A DNA stretch of 64,000 nt from Desulfosudis oleivorans Hxd3 (GCF_000018405.1 NC_009943.1:3785001-3849000); one strand, 5' to 3'. Positions 8,273 to 16,698 are shown, counted from the first letter of the stretch. The notes: generated by a model from the letters alone, not told the origin. Numbers and translations: made by a program.

Positions 8273-8992
8273 GTGACATTGAGCACTTTTGTTCTGGTTC
8301 ATGGTTCATGGCACGGGGCCTGGTGCTGGTACAGATTGATACCCCTTCTGGAAGCGGCCGGCCATCGGGTAATTGCGCCGGACCTGTCGGGTTTTGGTCG
8401 CGACAAAACCCCCATCGCCGAGATAGGTCCGGACACGTGGGCACGGGATATCGGCCGGATTCTTGACGCCGCGCCGGAGCCGGTCCTTCTGGTCGGTCAC
8501 AGCCGGGGGGGCATGGTAATCAGCCAGGCGGCCGAGGCAAGGCCCGACAAGGTGCGGGCACTGATCTATCTCTGCGCGTTTCTGCTGCGCGACGGCCAGT
8601 CGGTACTGGATGTTCTGCTGGCCGATTTGACGTCAGACGTCACCTGCAACGTGGAGATCAACGAGGCCGGCGGATATGCCACCCTTCCGGAAACCGCTGT
8701 TCAGCAGGCCTTTTACGGTGATTGCGGCGACGCGGACGTGGCCCTGGCCCGGCTTCTGCTTCAGCCCGAACCCATGGCCCCGGTCATCGTGCCGATTCAT
8801 GTCACTTCGAAAAACTTCGGCCAGGCCCCTCGGGTATACATTGAGTGCCTGCGGGACAGGGCCATAACGCCGGAAGCACAGAAACGGATGTACAGCGCCA
8901 CCCCATGTGATACCATCATCACCATGGACACGAGCCACTCTCCGTTTTTTTCAGCGCCTGAAGCACTGGCGCGTCACCTGATATCGATCTGA
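8273..8992 (+). CDS. alpha/beta-hydrolase (EstC/salicylate-esterase-like)
   Basis: A protein of about 239 residues with HGSWHGAWCW near residue 12 (oxyanion-hole region), the nucleophile elbow GHSRGGM near residue 78 with the catalytic serine, and a C-terminal DTSHSPFFSAPEAL that supplies the histidine. This matches the small HNL/EstC-type esterase family, whose bacterial members have varied or unknown substrates. GGGAGGTGA lies directly before the gene. Its spacing favours a TTG start at 8279 rather than the GTG at 8273, with only two residues' difference. It is isolated, after a repeat island. Confidence 0.82.
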   Translation: MTLSTFVLVHGSWHGAWCWYRLIPLLEAAGHRVIAPDLSGFGRDKTPIAEIGPDTWARDIGRILDAAPEPVLLVGHSRGGMVISQAAEARPDKVRALIYLCAFLLRDGQSVLDVLLADLTSDVTCNVEINEAGGYATLPETAVQQAFYGDCGDADVALARLLLQPEPMAPVIVPIHVTSKNFGQAPRVYIECLRDRAITPEAQKRMYSATPCDTIITMDTSHSPFFSAPEALARHLISI

Positions 8993-9079
8993 TCCCGGGA
9001 TACGGCGGAGGTGCCGGAACGTTCGGTCGCAAGCCGTGATTCGGCTTTATACTGCCGAACGCGGTAACGCCCTTCTTCG

Positions 9080-9130
9080 TTGACACGGCCAACCAAAAGT
9101 ATTACTATTTCCGGTAATACGTATTACCGG
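9080..9130 (+). promoter_or_regulatory. promoter and palindromic operator of the toxin-antitoxin operon
   Basis: A -35 hexamer TTGACA (9080-9085) and a -10-like TACTAT (9103-9108) are spaced by 17 bp. They are followed at once by a perfect 20-bp palindrome made of CCGGTAATAC and its reverse complement (9111-9130). The palindrome covers the expected transcription start and abuts the ribosome-binding site GGAGG. AbrB/MazE-type antitoxins typically autorepress at such sites; the assignment is inferred. Confidence 0.75.
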
Positions 9131-9139
9131 AGGCAAATT

Positions 9140-9367
9140 ATGAGAGTCACCATAAAAGGCCAGGTTACCATTCCCCGGCATATTCGCAAAAAACTGGGCA
9201 TCACCCCGGCATCGGAGGTTGATTTTGTCGAGGAAAAAGGCCGTGTCTTTCTGGTAAAGCAAAAAGAAGAAAAAATCGCGGACCGAACGTTTGCAAAACT
9301 GCGCGGGATTGCCACGGTTAAAATGACGACCGACCAAATCATGGCCCTGACAAGGTCTGACAAATGA
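9140..9367 (+). CDS. AbrB/MazE-type antitoxin (SpoVT-AbrB domain)
   Basis: A 75-residue swapped-hairpin DNA-binding protein beginning MRVTIKGQVTIPRHIRKKLG, the canonical AbrB signature, followed by a charged tail that would neutralise the toxin. The ATG at 9140 has GGAGG 7 nt upstream and lies just after the palindrome. It overlaps the PIN-domain gene by 4 nt (ATGA), the classic antitoxin-toxin coupling. It is predicted to bind its own operator and the toxin. Confidence 0.9.
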   Translation: MRVTIKGQVTIPRHIRKKLGITPASEVDFVEEKGRVFLVKQKEEKIADRTFAKLRGIATVKMTTDQIMALTRSDK

Positions 9368-9771
9368 AGGGGCTTCTGGTCGACTCCAATGTGGTTCTGG
9401 ATGTCTTTCTTGATGATCCCGAATGGGCGGACTGGTCTGAATCCACACTGGCAGCTTATTGCGCCCGCACAGCCCTTTATATCAACCCGATAATTTATAC
9501 GGAAGTCTCGATCGGGTTTAAAAAAATCGAGGAAGTGGAGTCAGCACTTCACAAAGGCGGATTTCGAATGCTGGAAATTCCCAGAGAAGCCCTGTTCCTG
9601 GCAGGAAAAGCGTATCTCAAATACAGAAAGGCCAGAGGGACCAGAAAGGCTCCACTGCCCGACTTTTATATAGGCGCCCAGGCCGCGGTGCTTGACCTGG
9701 ATTTGATCACACGGGATGCAGGCCGGTACAGGACCTATTTCCCCGGCATCCGAATCATCTGCCCGGAGTGA
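9364..9771 (+). CDS. vapC: PIN-domain ribonuclease toxin (VapC family)
   Basis: A 135-residue PIN-domain protein. Acidic Mg-binding residues are visible at Asp7 (VDSNVVLD), Glu in YTEVSIGF, Asp in LPDFYIGAQA and Asp in ITRDAGRY, the four-acid pattern of VapC. VapC toxins cleave tRNA or rRNA to arrest growth; the target of this one is unknown. It is translationally coupled to the antitoxin by an ATGA overlap. All four acids are present, so it is probably active. Confidence 0.88.
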   Translation: MKGLLVDSNVVLDVFLDDPEWADWSESTLAAYCARTALYINPIIYTEVSIGFKKIEEVESALHKGGFRMLEIPREALFLAGKAYLKYRKARGTRKAPLPDFYIGAQAAVLDLDLITRDAGRYRTYFPGIRIICPE

Positions 9772-9855
9772 TTTTAGGGCTTTGTCAGAAAATTAACCGC
9801 ATGTTTCATGAAATATTTCGACATTAATCAATATTCGCGTAAAGGACAAATCATT

Positions 9856-11250
9856 ATGAGCAGTGTTTTTTTTAAAAGTGTTCGGCTTTGGATATGGTCC
9901 TGTTTTGCCGCCATGTTCTTTTTTGCAGTTACACCGGCGCAGGTGTCCGCTACGGATGCGGCCCAACAGGAGGTCCGGGATACGGTGGTGGCGAGCATGG
10001 AAGCCGTGTGGACCGGGAAGGCTTTTGCGCCTGACCTGGCCCAAAAACAGCAAAAAATGAGAAGCATGCTTGATAAGGGCCTTTTAACCAAAGCCGAACT
10101 TGAATCGATTGTAGAGCAGACGATTCCCATCCTGATGAACCGGCACATCACATCCAGGTACTATTTGCAGGAAATCTCCGGAAGGATTGACGGGCTTTTT
10201 GGTTCTCATTTAACATGGGAAGAGATTAAAAAACGGGTCTGGAAAGAGATGGCGTCCATTGTCAAGGACGGCGACCAGATGGTTTTCAAGGTCGGCACCC
10301 TTGCCCCCAAAGGCACGCCCTGGCTGAACGTGCCGGAAAAGATGCTGATTCCCCGCATGGAAGAATTAAGCGACGGAAAGATCACGCTGAAGCTTTACGG
10401 CGGGGGCATCATGGGAGAAGATTATGATATTTTAAGAAAAATCGACATCGGCCAGCTCGACGTCTGCGGGGCCACAACCCTGGGCATGCTGGCCGCCTCC
10501 CCGGAAACCGCGGTGTTCATGCTGCCGGGGCTGTTCAACAACTATGAAGAGATCGACTACATATACAAAAAGTTTCGGAAACGCATAGACGCGGGCTTTG
10601 AAGAAAGAGGGTATATCCTGGCGGCCCTTATCGACACCGGACACTTTCACATCTACTCAAAAAACCGGATAGACAGCCTTGCGGACCTTAGAAAACAGAA
10701 GGTTATCAGCTGCTGGGGGACGGTTGAAAGCACCATATACAATGAACTCGGTATCAACCCCATACCCGTGGTAGTGCCGGAAGTCATGTCGGCCTTGAGC
10801 ACGGGGCTGGCCGACACCACCCTGGCCCCCGCCGCCTGGATGCTCGGCATGCAGGCATATCAATACGCCGGTTACTATATCACCCCACCGCTGCTCTTTT
10901 CACCGGCTGTTGTTATCCTCGGCGTCCGGGCCGTGGAAAGAATACAGCGGCACTTTGAAGCGTCGGACACCTTTACCCGCAATGTTCAGGAGCTGCTCGT
11001 GTTTGAGGTTGGCCTGTTTGAAGGGGCTTGGAGAGACCAGATCAGGACCTACGACGAGCGGGCACTGAATGCCTTTAAAACCAAAACCGGCATGAAAGCC
11101 GTGACCCTCTCCGCCGCAGACCAGGCAGCCATCGCCCAGGCGGGCCTGCGGGTCAGAAAAAAACTAGCCGGCACCATCTTTTCCGAGGATCTCATGAATG
11201 ACGTGCTTGGCGCCCTTGAGGAATTCCGGGCGAACCAGGCGAAACCCTGA
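9856..11250 (+). CDS. orphan TRAP-type (DctP) periplasmic solute receptor with N-terminal extension
   Basis: A 464-residue secreted protein: a signal peptide (about 1-37, ending AQVSA), an extra helical region of about 110 residues, and then a DctP domain beginning FKVGTLAPKGTPWLNVPEKM. Residues such as GGGIMGEDYDILRKIDIGQLDV match DctP receptors that deliver dicarboxylates or related anions. The extra N-terminal region makes it longer than the usual ~340 aa. No DctQ or DctM membrane subunit is nearby. AAAGGA precedes the ATG at 9856. Because it has no transporter partner, it could act with a distant one or as a sensor ligand-binding protein. Confidence 0.8.
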   Translation: MSSVFFKSVRLWIWSCFAAMFFFAVTPAQVSATDAAQQEVRDTVVASMEAVWTGKAFAPDLAQKQQKMRSMLDKGLLTKAELESIVEQTIPILMNRHITSRYYLQEISGRIDGLFGSHLTWEEIKKRVWKEMASIVKDGDQMVFKVGTLAPKGTPWLNVPEKMLIPRMEELSDGKITLKLYGGGIMGEDYDILRKIDIGQLDVCGATTLGMLAASPETAVFMLPGLFNNYEEIDYIYKKFRKRIDAGFEERGYILAALIDTGHFHIYSKNRIDSLADLRKQKVISCWGTVESTIYNELGINPIPVVVPEVMSALSTGLADTTLAPAAWMLGMQAYQYAGYYITPPLLFSPAVVILGVRAVERIQRHFEASDTFTRNVQELLVFEVGLFEGAWRDQIRTYDERALNAFKTKTGMKAVTLSAADQAAIAQAGLRVRKKLAGTIFSEDLMNDVLGALEEFRANQAKP

Positions 11251-11278
11251 AAAGCAAGAGGCCATGCTTCGAGGCGGC

Positions 11279-11370
11279 GTCATTGCGAGGCGTAGACGAC
11301 GAAGCAATCTATTCGCATCCGGACAAGATTGCTTTGCGGCCCTGTCCCGCCTTGGCGGGATCGCAATGAC
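11279..11370. repeat. inverted pair of GTCATTGCGAG repeats B2
   Basis: GTCATTGCGAGGCGTAGACG and GAAGCAATCT on the left face GATTGCTTTGCGG and GGGATCGCAATGAC on the right, so the segment can fold into a long imperfect hairpin. Confidence 0.75.
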
Positions 11371-11450
11371 GTTTAAAACAAACACGGGCAGGCTGTCGCC
11401 TGGCCCGTGGCACCCGACAAAGACCGGTCGTTTGATACCGTTTTGCCGAA

Positions 11451-11474
11451 TGCCCTTACGGGCACACTACAAAC
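11451..11474. repeat. half copy of the 69-bp element (A2)
   Basis: Only the right half remains: the TGCCC-TTAC-GGGCA hairpin and the terminal CACTACAAAC. No left GTTTGTAGTG end is found upstream. Confidence 0.8.
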
Positions 11475-11548
11475 CTTGATGTTTTCCCCCGGCCCGTCTC
11501 CACAATGATGACCCCCTTCACATGTCACTACCCGATTTGCCGCATTTT

Positions 11549-11624
11549 GAATTTCGATTTCGATTTCGATACCGATACCGATACCGATACCGATACCGAT
11601 AGCGATAGCGATTTCTATTTGGAT
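11549..11624. repeat. hexamer array H2 (GATTTC/GATACC/GATAGC units)
   Basis: At least ten in-phase hexamers of the form GATNNC: GATTTC twice, then GATACC several times, GATAGC twice and GATTTC again. Units of one type are adjacent, as expected from local slippage. The array ends just beyond the stop of the permease gene. Confidence 0.9.
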
Positions 11625-11628
11625 TGGC

Positions 11629-12957
11629 CTAAATCAAGGGTTGACACAGGGACAAAACGGCAAACCCGTCAATGATGTAGAGCATCCAGTGGACCTCTTT
11701 TCCCTTGCCCAGCACCAGCTTGATCAGGGTGTAGATCAGAAAGCTCCAGATAACGCCCTGGGTGATGCTGTAGGTCATGGGAATCAGCACCACCGCCAGA
11801 AAGGCGGGGATGGCCTCCTCCAAATTCTTCCAGTTGATCTGCATCAGGGGCTGGGCCATGAAGACCCCCACCAGCACCAGCACCGGCGCGGTGGCCACCT
11901 CCGGAATAAAAGAGAGCAGGGGGGAAAGAAACATAAAGGGCAGGAACAGCAGGCCGGCCACCACGGCGGTGAGGCCGGTGCGCCCTCCCTCTTCAATTCC
12001 GGCCGCCGACTCCACGTAAACCGTTCCCGAAGATGAGCCGAAAAGGCCGGAGATGGTGGTGGACCCCGCGTCCACCAGCAGGGCCCTGCCCATGTTGGAA
12101 GGGGTACCGTCTTTTTCCACCAGGCCGGCCACATGGGAGATACCCACAAACGAGGCAATAGAGTCAAACAGATCTACAAACAGAAAAGCAAATACCGGCA
12201 TGATCATGCCCAGGGTCAGAGCGCCGGCAATGTCAAGCTTGAGAAAAACCTCCAGGCTGGGCCAGGCAAAAACCTTTTCCGGCAGCGTCACAATGGGGCT
12301 GTCCAGCCATCCGGCACCGGGCCCTGCCAGGGATACGGCCAGGGCCAGGAGCGATGTGATAAAAATACCGAGAATCAACGCGCCGGGCACTTTTTTAAGC
12401 ATCAGGGCCGAGGTGATCACCAGCCCGGCCACAAACAGTAAGGTGACCGCGTTCATGGGGCCAAAGGTGATCAATGTAGCCGGGCTGGCCACGATAAAGC
12501 CCGCGCTCTGAAAGCCGATAAGGGCCAGAAACACCCCGATGCCCGCGGCCAGGCCGAAACGAAGGGGGGGCGGAATGGCCTTGACGATCTCGGTTCGCAC
12601 GCCGGTCAGCGACAGCACCATAAAAAGAACGCCGGACACAAAAACCGCGCCCAGAGCGGTCTGCCAGTCAATGCCCATGCCGAGGACCAAGCTGAAGGTG
12701 AAAAAGGCGTTGATGCCCATGCCCGGGGCCAGGCCGTAAGGCAGGTTGGCGTAAAGCCCCATGGCAATGGAGCTGATCGCGCACACCAGCACCGTGGCAA
12801 ACAGCACTCCGGAAAAGGGCATGCCCGACTTGGAGAGAATACCGGGATTGACCACGATGATGTAAGCCATCATCAGAAAGGTAGTGATGCCGGCCCGAAT
12901 CTCGGTGCCGGCTGTGGTGTTTCTTTCCGCGAATTTAAAAAACGCGTTTATATTCAT
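11629..12957 (-). CDS. NCS2-family purine permease (AzgA/PbuG-like)
   Basis: A 442-residue inner-membrane protein with about 12-14 hydrophobic segments. It shows AzgA-type signatures such as GLAPGMGINAFFTF (from about residue 75) and LFVDLFDSIASFVGISH in the middle. Members import adenine, hypoxanthine or guanine with protons. The ATG at 12957 has GGGGGAGG upstream and is preferred over the six-residue longer frame. A terminator of the upstream cytochrome gene separates the two, so it is probably expressed on its own. Exact purine specificity is not predictable. Confidence 0.9.
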   Translation of the reverse strand: MNINAFFKFAERNTTAGTEIRAGITTFLMMAYIIVVNPGILSKSGMPFSGVLFATVLVCAISSIAMGLYANLPYGLAPGMGINAFFTFSLVLGMGIDWQTALGAVFVSGVLFMVLSLTGVRTEIVKAIPPPLRFGLAAGIGVFLALIGFQSAGFIVASPATLITFGPMNAVTLLFVAGLVITSALMLKKVPGALILGIFITSLLALAVSLAGPGAGWLDSPIVTLPEKVFAWPSLEVFLKLDIAGALTLGMIMPVFAFLFVDLFDSIASFVGISHVAGLVEKDGTPSNMGRALLVDAGSTTISGLFGSSSGTVYVESAAGIEEGGRTGLTAVVAGLLFLPFMFLSPLLSFIPEVATAPVLVLVGVFMAQPLMQINWKNLEEAIPAFLAVVLIPMTYSITQGVIWSFLIYTLIKLVLGKGKEVHWMLYIIDGFAVLSLCQPLI

Positions 12958-13002
12958 GGTGCCTCCCCCCGTCAATTGTGCGGCCCGCCCCCCGGCCAGG
13001 AC

Positions 13003-13045
13003 ATAAAAAAAGGCAGGGGAAAAGACGATGCTTTTCCCCTGCCTT
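13003..13045 (-). terminator. intrinsic terminator after cytochrome c3
   Basis: On the minus strand AAGGCAGGGGAAAAG pairs perfectly with CTTTTCCCCTGCCTT around a 6-nt loop and is followed by a run of seven T. It lies 30 nt beyond the cytochrome stop codon. Confidence 0.92.
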
Positions 13046-13074
13046 CTGCTTGTAAGAATTTTTACGGGCCGGTG

Positions 13075-13557
13075 TTACTTGGCCGTCTTGGGATGGCACT
13101 GGGTGCAGGACACAGGGGCCGGACCCTTTCGGGCGTCACCGACTTTTTCCTTGTTGTATGTCTCATGGCACCCCTGGCAGTTCTCATGAATGGCGCCGTA
13201 GTGATACTCGAGTTCCGCCTTTTTCTTGTCCGCCGGAGAGAGGCCGGCCAGGGCCTTTCTGTCAGGCATGCCGGTCTTGGTATGGCACTCCAGGCAGGGT
13301 TGTACATCGTCGCCCAGCTTCAACTTCAGGGGAGCGCCCTTGTCGTCATGATGACACTCGCCGCAGTCAAGCTTGTACTCCTCATTGTGCTTCTTGTGGG
13401 TAAACATGATAATGCCCTTGGTGTGCTTCTCGTAGGCACTCTTGTTTTCCATCTTGATCACATCGTCAACCTTTGTGCCGGCAAGGGCCAGGCTGACCGC
13501 GCACAGAAACGACACCACCACCGCCGCCACTGTCAATACCTTGGTCTTGTTCTGCAT
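13075..13557 (-). CDS. periplasmic tetrahaem cytochrome c3 (class III cytochrome c)
   Basis: A 160-residue secreted protein with a signal peptide (about 1-26, ending SLALA) and four haem c sites: CGECH (65-69), CLECH (88-92), CQGCH (127-131) and CTQCH (151-155), plus several extra histidines for bis-His ligation. This is the layout of cytochrome c3, which accepts electrons from periplasmic hydrogenases and formate dehydrogenases in sulfate reducers. GGAAAGGAG precedes the ATG at 13557, and a strong terminator follows, so it is a monocistronic gene. Confidence 0.93.
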   Translation of the reverse strand: MQNKTKVLTVAAVVVSFLCAVSLALAGTKVDDVIKMENKSAYEKHTKGIIMFTHKKHNEEYKLDCGECHHDDKGAPLKLKLGDDVQPCLECHTKTGMPDRKALAGLSPADKKKAELEYHYGAIHENCQGCHETYNKEKVGDARKGPAPVSCTQCHPKTAK

Positions 13558-13674
13558 GATCTTACTCCTTTCCTTATTTATATTTAAAGAGGTTATTATC
13601 ATTTTCGGAAAGGATATTTATATCAAAAGCACCGGCCGTTTGTCAAACAGAAAACAGGCAGGCAGCAACCCGGC

Positions 13675-14448
13675 TCAGGCGTCTTTTTCCTCTTTTCCCG
13701 CACTTTCAGCGCCCTGCTCGGGCTCGACCTTTTTCCCGAACACGCGGGCGCCCACAATGCTCAACTCGTAAAGGGCCATCAACGGAATGGCCAGCAGTAT
13801 CTGGCTGATCACGTCCGGCGGCGTCAGAATGGCGGCGCCCACAAAAAAGAGCAGAAGGGCATACTTTCTGTTTTTCTTTAAAAAGTCGGGGGTGACAAAA
13901 CCGAACCGGGCAAAACAGGTAAGCACCAGGGGCAGTTCAAAGGCCAGGCCGAATGCCAGCAGCAGCTTGGCCGAAAAGCCCAGGTATTCTTTCATGGAGG
14001 GCAGGGCTTGAATGTTGTCCGTGGCAAAGCCGAGAAAAAACTTGAACCCCAGGGGGAACACCAGAAAATAGGCGAACAGGGCGCCGGCGGCAAAAAAAAT
14101 CAGGGAGATCAGCACCACGGGCAGGACCAGGGTCCGTTCTTTCCTGTAAAGGCCCGGGGCCACAAACATCCAGAACTGGTAAAAAATCACAGGCAGGGCC
14201 AGAATAATGCCGGCCAGCAGCGACACCTTGAGATAGGTAAAAAAAGCCTCGGGCAGGCCGGTGAAAATCATCTGGCCTTTGTCGCCCATCACCGCCACCA
14301 GGGGCCGGATCAGCACCGCAAAAAGCTTCTCCTTAAAGGCGTAAGAAATCGCAAACCCCACGCCGATGGCGATGGCACACCGTATCAGGCGTTTTCGCAG
14401 CTCCTCCAGGTGTTCGGTAAGGGGAACCTGTTTCTCATCGTCACTCAT
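13675..14448 (-). CDS. tatC: Sec-independent protein translocase TatC
   Basis: A 257-residue six-helix membrane protein. It starts with LTEHLEELRKRLI (10-22), the conserved N-terminal motif, and has EAFFTYLKVSLLAGI and FGLAFELPL further on, all diagnostic of TatC. TatC recognises twin-arginine signal peptides. It overlaps tatB by 8 nt and is the second gene of a tatB-tatC pair. The C-terminal 30 residues are charged and poorly conserved. Confidence 0.97.
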   Translation of the reverse strand: MSDDEKQVPLTEHLEELRKRLIRCAIAIGVGFAISYAFKEKLFAVLIRPLVAVMGDKGQMIFTGLPEAFFTYLKVSLLAGIILALPVIFYQFWMFVAPGLYRKERTLVLPVVLISLIFFAAGALFAYFLVFPLGFKFFLGFATDNIQALPSMKEYLGFSAKLLLAFGLAFELPLVLTCFARFGFVTPDFLKKNRKYALLLFFVGAAILTPPDVISQILLAIPLMALYELSIVGARVFGKKVEPEQGAESAGKEEKDA

Positions 14449-14809
14449 CGGCGCCCTCTTTGCGCGTATCGTTCACCGTCGCGGACGGGCCTGTTTCCTC
14501 CGGCGGAGCCGGTGCGTCGGCCGGCTCGGCATTTCCGGCAGGGGCGCCGGCCGGTGACGGCGCCGCGTCAACCGGGTCGGCCTCCCGAACCGCCTCCTTC
14601 CAGGTGTCGGCCACGGACTGTTTGATATCCTTGAGCTCCTTGACATCCTCCTCCACGTTCATGGTGTCCTTGAACTCCCTGGCCGCTTTCTTGAACTCGC
14701 CCATGGCCCTGCCCAGGGAGCGGGCCAGGTCGGGCAGCTTCTTGGGGCCGATGACGATCAGGGCCACCACCAGGATCAGAAGAAACTCCGGCATGCCGAT
14801 GCCAAACAT
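14441..14809 (-). CDS. tatB: Sec-independent protein translocase TatA/TatB-type subunit
   Basis: A 122-residue protein with an N-terminal membrane helix (FGIGMPEFLLILVVALIVI), the hinge GPKKLPDLARSLG and an amphipathic helix. A Pro/Ala-rich acidic tail follows. The length and the Glu at position 8 are closer to TatB than to TatA. It is translationally coupled to tatC. No separate tatA is in the window, so this subunit may serve both roles or tatA may lie elsewhere. Confidence 0.9.
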   Translation of the reverse strand: MFGIGMPEFLLILVVALIVIGPKKLPDLARSLGRAMGEFKKAAREFKDTMNVEEDVKELKDIKQSVADTWKEAVREADPVDAAPSPAGAPAGNAEPADAPAPPEETGPSATVNDTRKEGADE

Positions 14810-14850
14810 GAAAAAACTCCTTATTAATGATTCAATCGACCTTCAGGTTG

Positions 14851-15327
14851 CTAGGCCTTGAAATGGCCGCTTTTACCGCCCAGCTTTTCCATCAGGCGAA
14901 TATCGGAGACCACCATTCCCCTGTCATAGGACTTGCACATGTCGTAAATGGTCAATGCGGCAATGGCCGCCGCCGTCATGGCCTCGATTTCAACCCCGGT
15001 TTTACCAAATGTGCGGACCTCGGCGATAATTTCAATGGCACTGCCCGCCATATCCGGCACAAAATCGATGCCGGCATAGGTCACATTTATGGGATGGCAC
15101 AGGGGAATCAGATCCCGCGTTTTCTTGGCCGCCATGATGCCGGCGATTCTTGCCGCCTCCAGCACATTGCCCTTTTTAACACTGCCGCCGATGATCTTTT
15201 CCAGTGTATCGGGCTTCATTTTAATCACGCCCGTGGCCAAAGCCTTTCGGTTGGTGTTCTTCTTGTCGGAAACATCCACCATCCGGACATTGCCGCTGGC
15301 GTCAATATGGGTAAACTCCTCGCTCAT
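14851..15327 (-). CDS. moaC: cyclic pyranopterin monophosphate synthase MoaC
   Basis: A 158-residue protein with LIPLCHPINVTY near residue 74, GKTGVEIEAMTAA near 108 and DRGMVVSDIRLMEKLGGKSG near the C-terminus, the full MoaC signature set. With MoaA it converts GTP to cyclic pyranopterin monophosphate, the first step of molybdopterin synthesis. The Tat and other molybdopterin genes beside it suggest a role in maturing exported Mo/W enzymes. Confidence 0.96.
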   Translation of the reverse strand: MSEEFTHIDASGNVRMVDVSDKKNTNRKALATGVIKMKPDTLEKIIGGSVKKGNVLEAARIAGIMAAKKTRDLIPLCHPINVTYAGIDFVPDMAGSAIEIIAEVRTFGKTGVEIEAMTAAAIAALTIYDMCKSYDRGMVVSDIRLMEKLGGKSGHFKA

Positions 15328-15372
15328 CTTTACATCCCTTCTGTTTGTTTTGTTTTAACGGGCGGCGTTCGC

Positions 15373-15735
15373 TTACGCCTTTTCTTCGGCCTTGGTCACC
15401 ACCGTGGATTTCACCTCGTCCAGCAGGGAGCGCATGGCGTCAAACACGTTGCCCCGCACATCGCCGGCCACCACCATCAGCATGATATCGTCACCCACGG
15501 CCAGCCGCCGGCCCTCTGCAATCTCCACCGCCACCTCGATAATGCCGGGCATGCGCCGGTGTTTCTCGATCACCCGGGCCAGTTTTTCATGGTCCACCGT
15601 AGGGGTCAGGCCGGAAACCCGGGTCTTGCCGTCGGCGGCGGTTTCGCGAACCACGCCGTTGTGACATAAGACCATGCCGGCCTTTGCAAAATCCGGGTGG
15701 CGCTTTACCCTGTTGACCATTTTCGCCAGGTCCAT
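15373..15735 (-). CDS. MoaE-like molybdopterin synthase catalytic subunit (short form)
   Basis: A 120-residue protein starting MDLAKMVNRVKRHPDFAKAG. It contains HNGVVRETAADGKTRVSGL, comparable to the MoaE segment HxGxVR..GRxVxxL, and GDDIMLMVVAGDVRGNVFDAM, comparable to the C-terminal part of MoaE. It is shorter than E. coli MoaE (150 aa). MoaE transfers sulfur from MoaD thiocarboxylate into precursor Z. The position between moaC and mobA supports a molybdopterin role. The family assignment is moderately sure; activity is inferred. Confidence 0.72.
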   Translation of the reverse strand: MDLAKMVNRVKRHPDFAKAGMVLCHNGVVRETAADGKTRVSGLTPTVDHEKLARVIEKHRRMPGIIEVAVEIAEGRRLAVGDDIMLMVVAGDVRGNVFDAMRSLLDEVKSTVVTKAEEKA

Positions 15736-15806
15736 TGTGTTCTCCCTGCGGCAACCACCGGGGGCCGCCCATGATTGTCCCGCATTCTATCCATACGGTG
15801 TTAAAA

Positions 15807-16415
15807 TCAGGATATCCGGCCGGCCTTTATCGCGGCCTCCGCCTTTTCAAGCTCCTCTTTTGTATTGATGTTCCAGAAGGAAACCAGGTCCGGGTCCACT
15901 GCCCGCAGCCGCTTTTCCGAAATCGTCCGCACCCGCAGCTTGTTGTAAACGGCCTTGATCACCATTCGCCCCTGGTGCAGGTGCCGCTCGATCACCTCCA
16001 GGCACCGCCTGGAATAGACCGCGCACAGGGGTTCCATACCCTCTTTTTTTTCCGGCACCACCACGTCGATATGGTCCTCAATGCCCCCTATAATGGTCTT
16101 GATAACCGCCTGTTTCAAAAAGGGGGTGTCACAGGCGGAGATAAAGGCGTATTCGTGGCCGGCGCTCATCAGGCCAGCGTGAATGCCCACCAGAGACCCC
16201 CGGAAATCAAACAGATCCGTGGCCAGCACCGCGTTCCACCCGAGATAGTCCAGAGGCGTGTTGGCGACGATCACCATGTCGTCACAAACGCTTTTCACCG
16301 TATCATGTACGCGGTCGATCATTGTCCGGCCATCCAGCATGCGAAAGGCCTTGTTGCCGCCCCCGAACCGCCGGCTCTCGCCGCCTGCCAGAATGATGCC
16401 CGTCACCGCATCCAT
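15807..16415 (-). CDS. mobA: molybdenum cofactor guanylyltransferase MobA
   Basis: A 202-residue nucleotidyltransferase with the N-terminal signature GIILAGGESRRFGGGNKAF (about 6-24), the DLFDFRGSLVGIHAGL region and the metal-binding SACDTPF. MobA joins GMP to Mo-molybdopterin to make the bis-MGD cofactor used by formate dehydrogenases and similar enzymes. The ATG at 16415 fits the family start; the frame to 16499 would add 28 atypical residues. It is the first gene of a mobA-moaE-moaC run towards tatBC. Confidence 0.9.
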   Translation of the reverse strand: MDAVTGIILAGGESRRFGGGNKAFRMLDGRTMIDRVHDTVKSVCDDMVIVANTPLDYLGWNAVLATDLFDFRGSLVGIHAGLMSAGHEYAFISACDTPFLKQAVIKTIIGGIEDHIDVVVPEKKEGMEPLCAVYSRRCLEVIERHLHQGRMVIKAVYNKLRVRTISEKRLRAVDPDLVSFWNINTKEELEKAEAAIKAGRIS

Positions 16416-16698
16416 GATGCCTCTTGCCTGTACACGACCATCCGTTATTCGCCTTAAATACCGCCAAGCCTTCTTTATATCACCTGACCCTTGAATCATG
16501 CAACCCGAAAGCCCGGCACAGTATCGTCCATCATTACAGGCGGCTGCACTTTTTTATTGATCCGCCCCCGCCTTGCACTTATAATACACAAATAAAACAA
16601 CTCATGAATATATATACGCTTAGTATGACCGGGCTGTATATCTGCACGTTTCCTGAAGTGTCCGGACGTAAAAAACAAACAAAAGACAGGACAGCATT

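Larger units (their letters stand above)
11251..11628. other. intergenic repeat island 2 (no gene)
   Basis: About 380 bases without a gene. It contains an inverted pair of GTCATTGCGAG repeats (11279-11370), the right half of the 69-bp element (11451-11474) and the longest GATNNC array of the window (11549-11624). Confidence 0.85.

Noticed and set aside
11549-11624. CRISPR array
   Set aside because: The repeat unit is only six bases with no spacers, and no cas gene is in the window.
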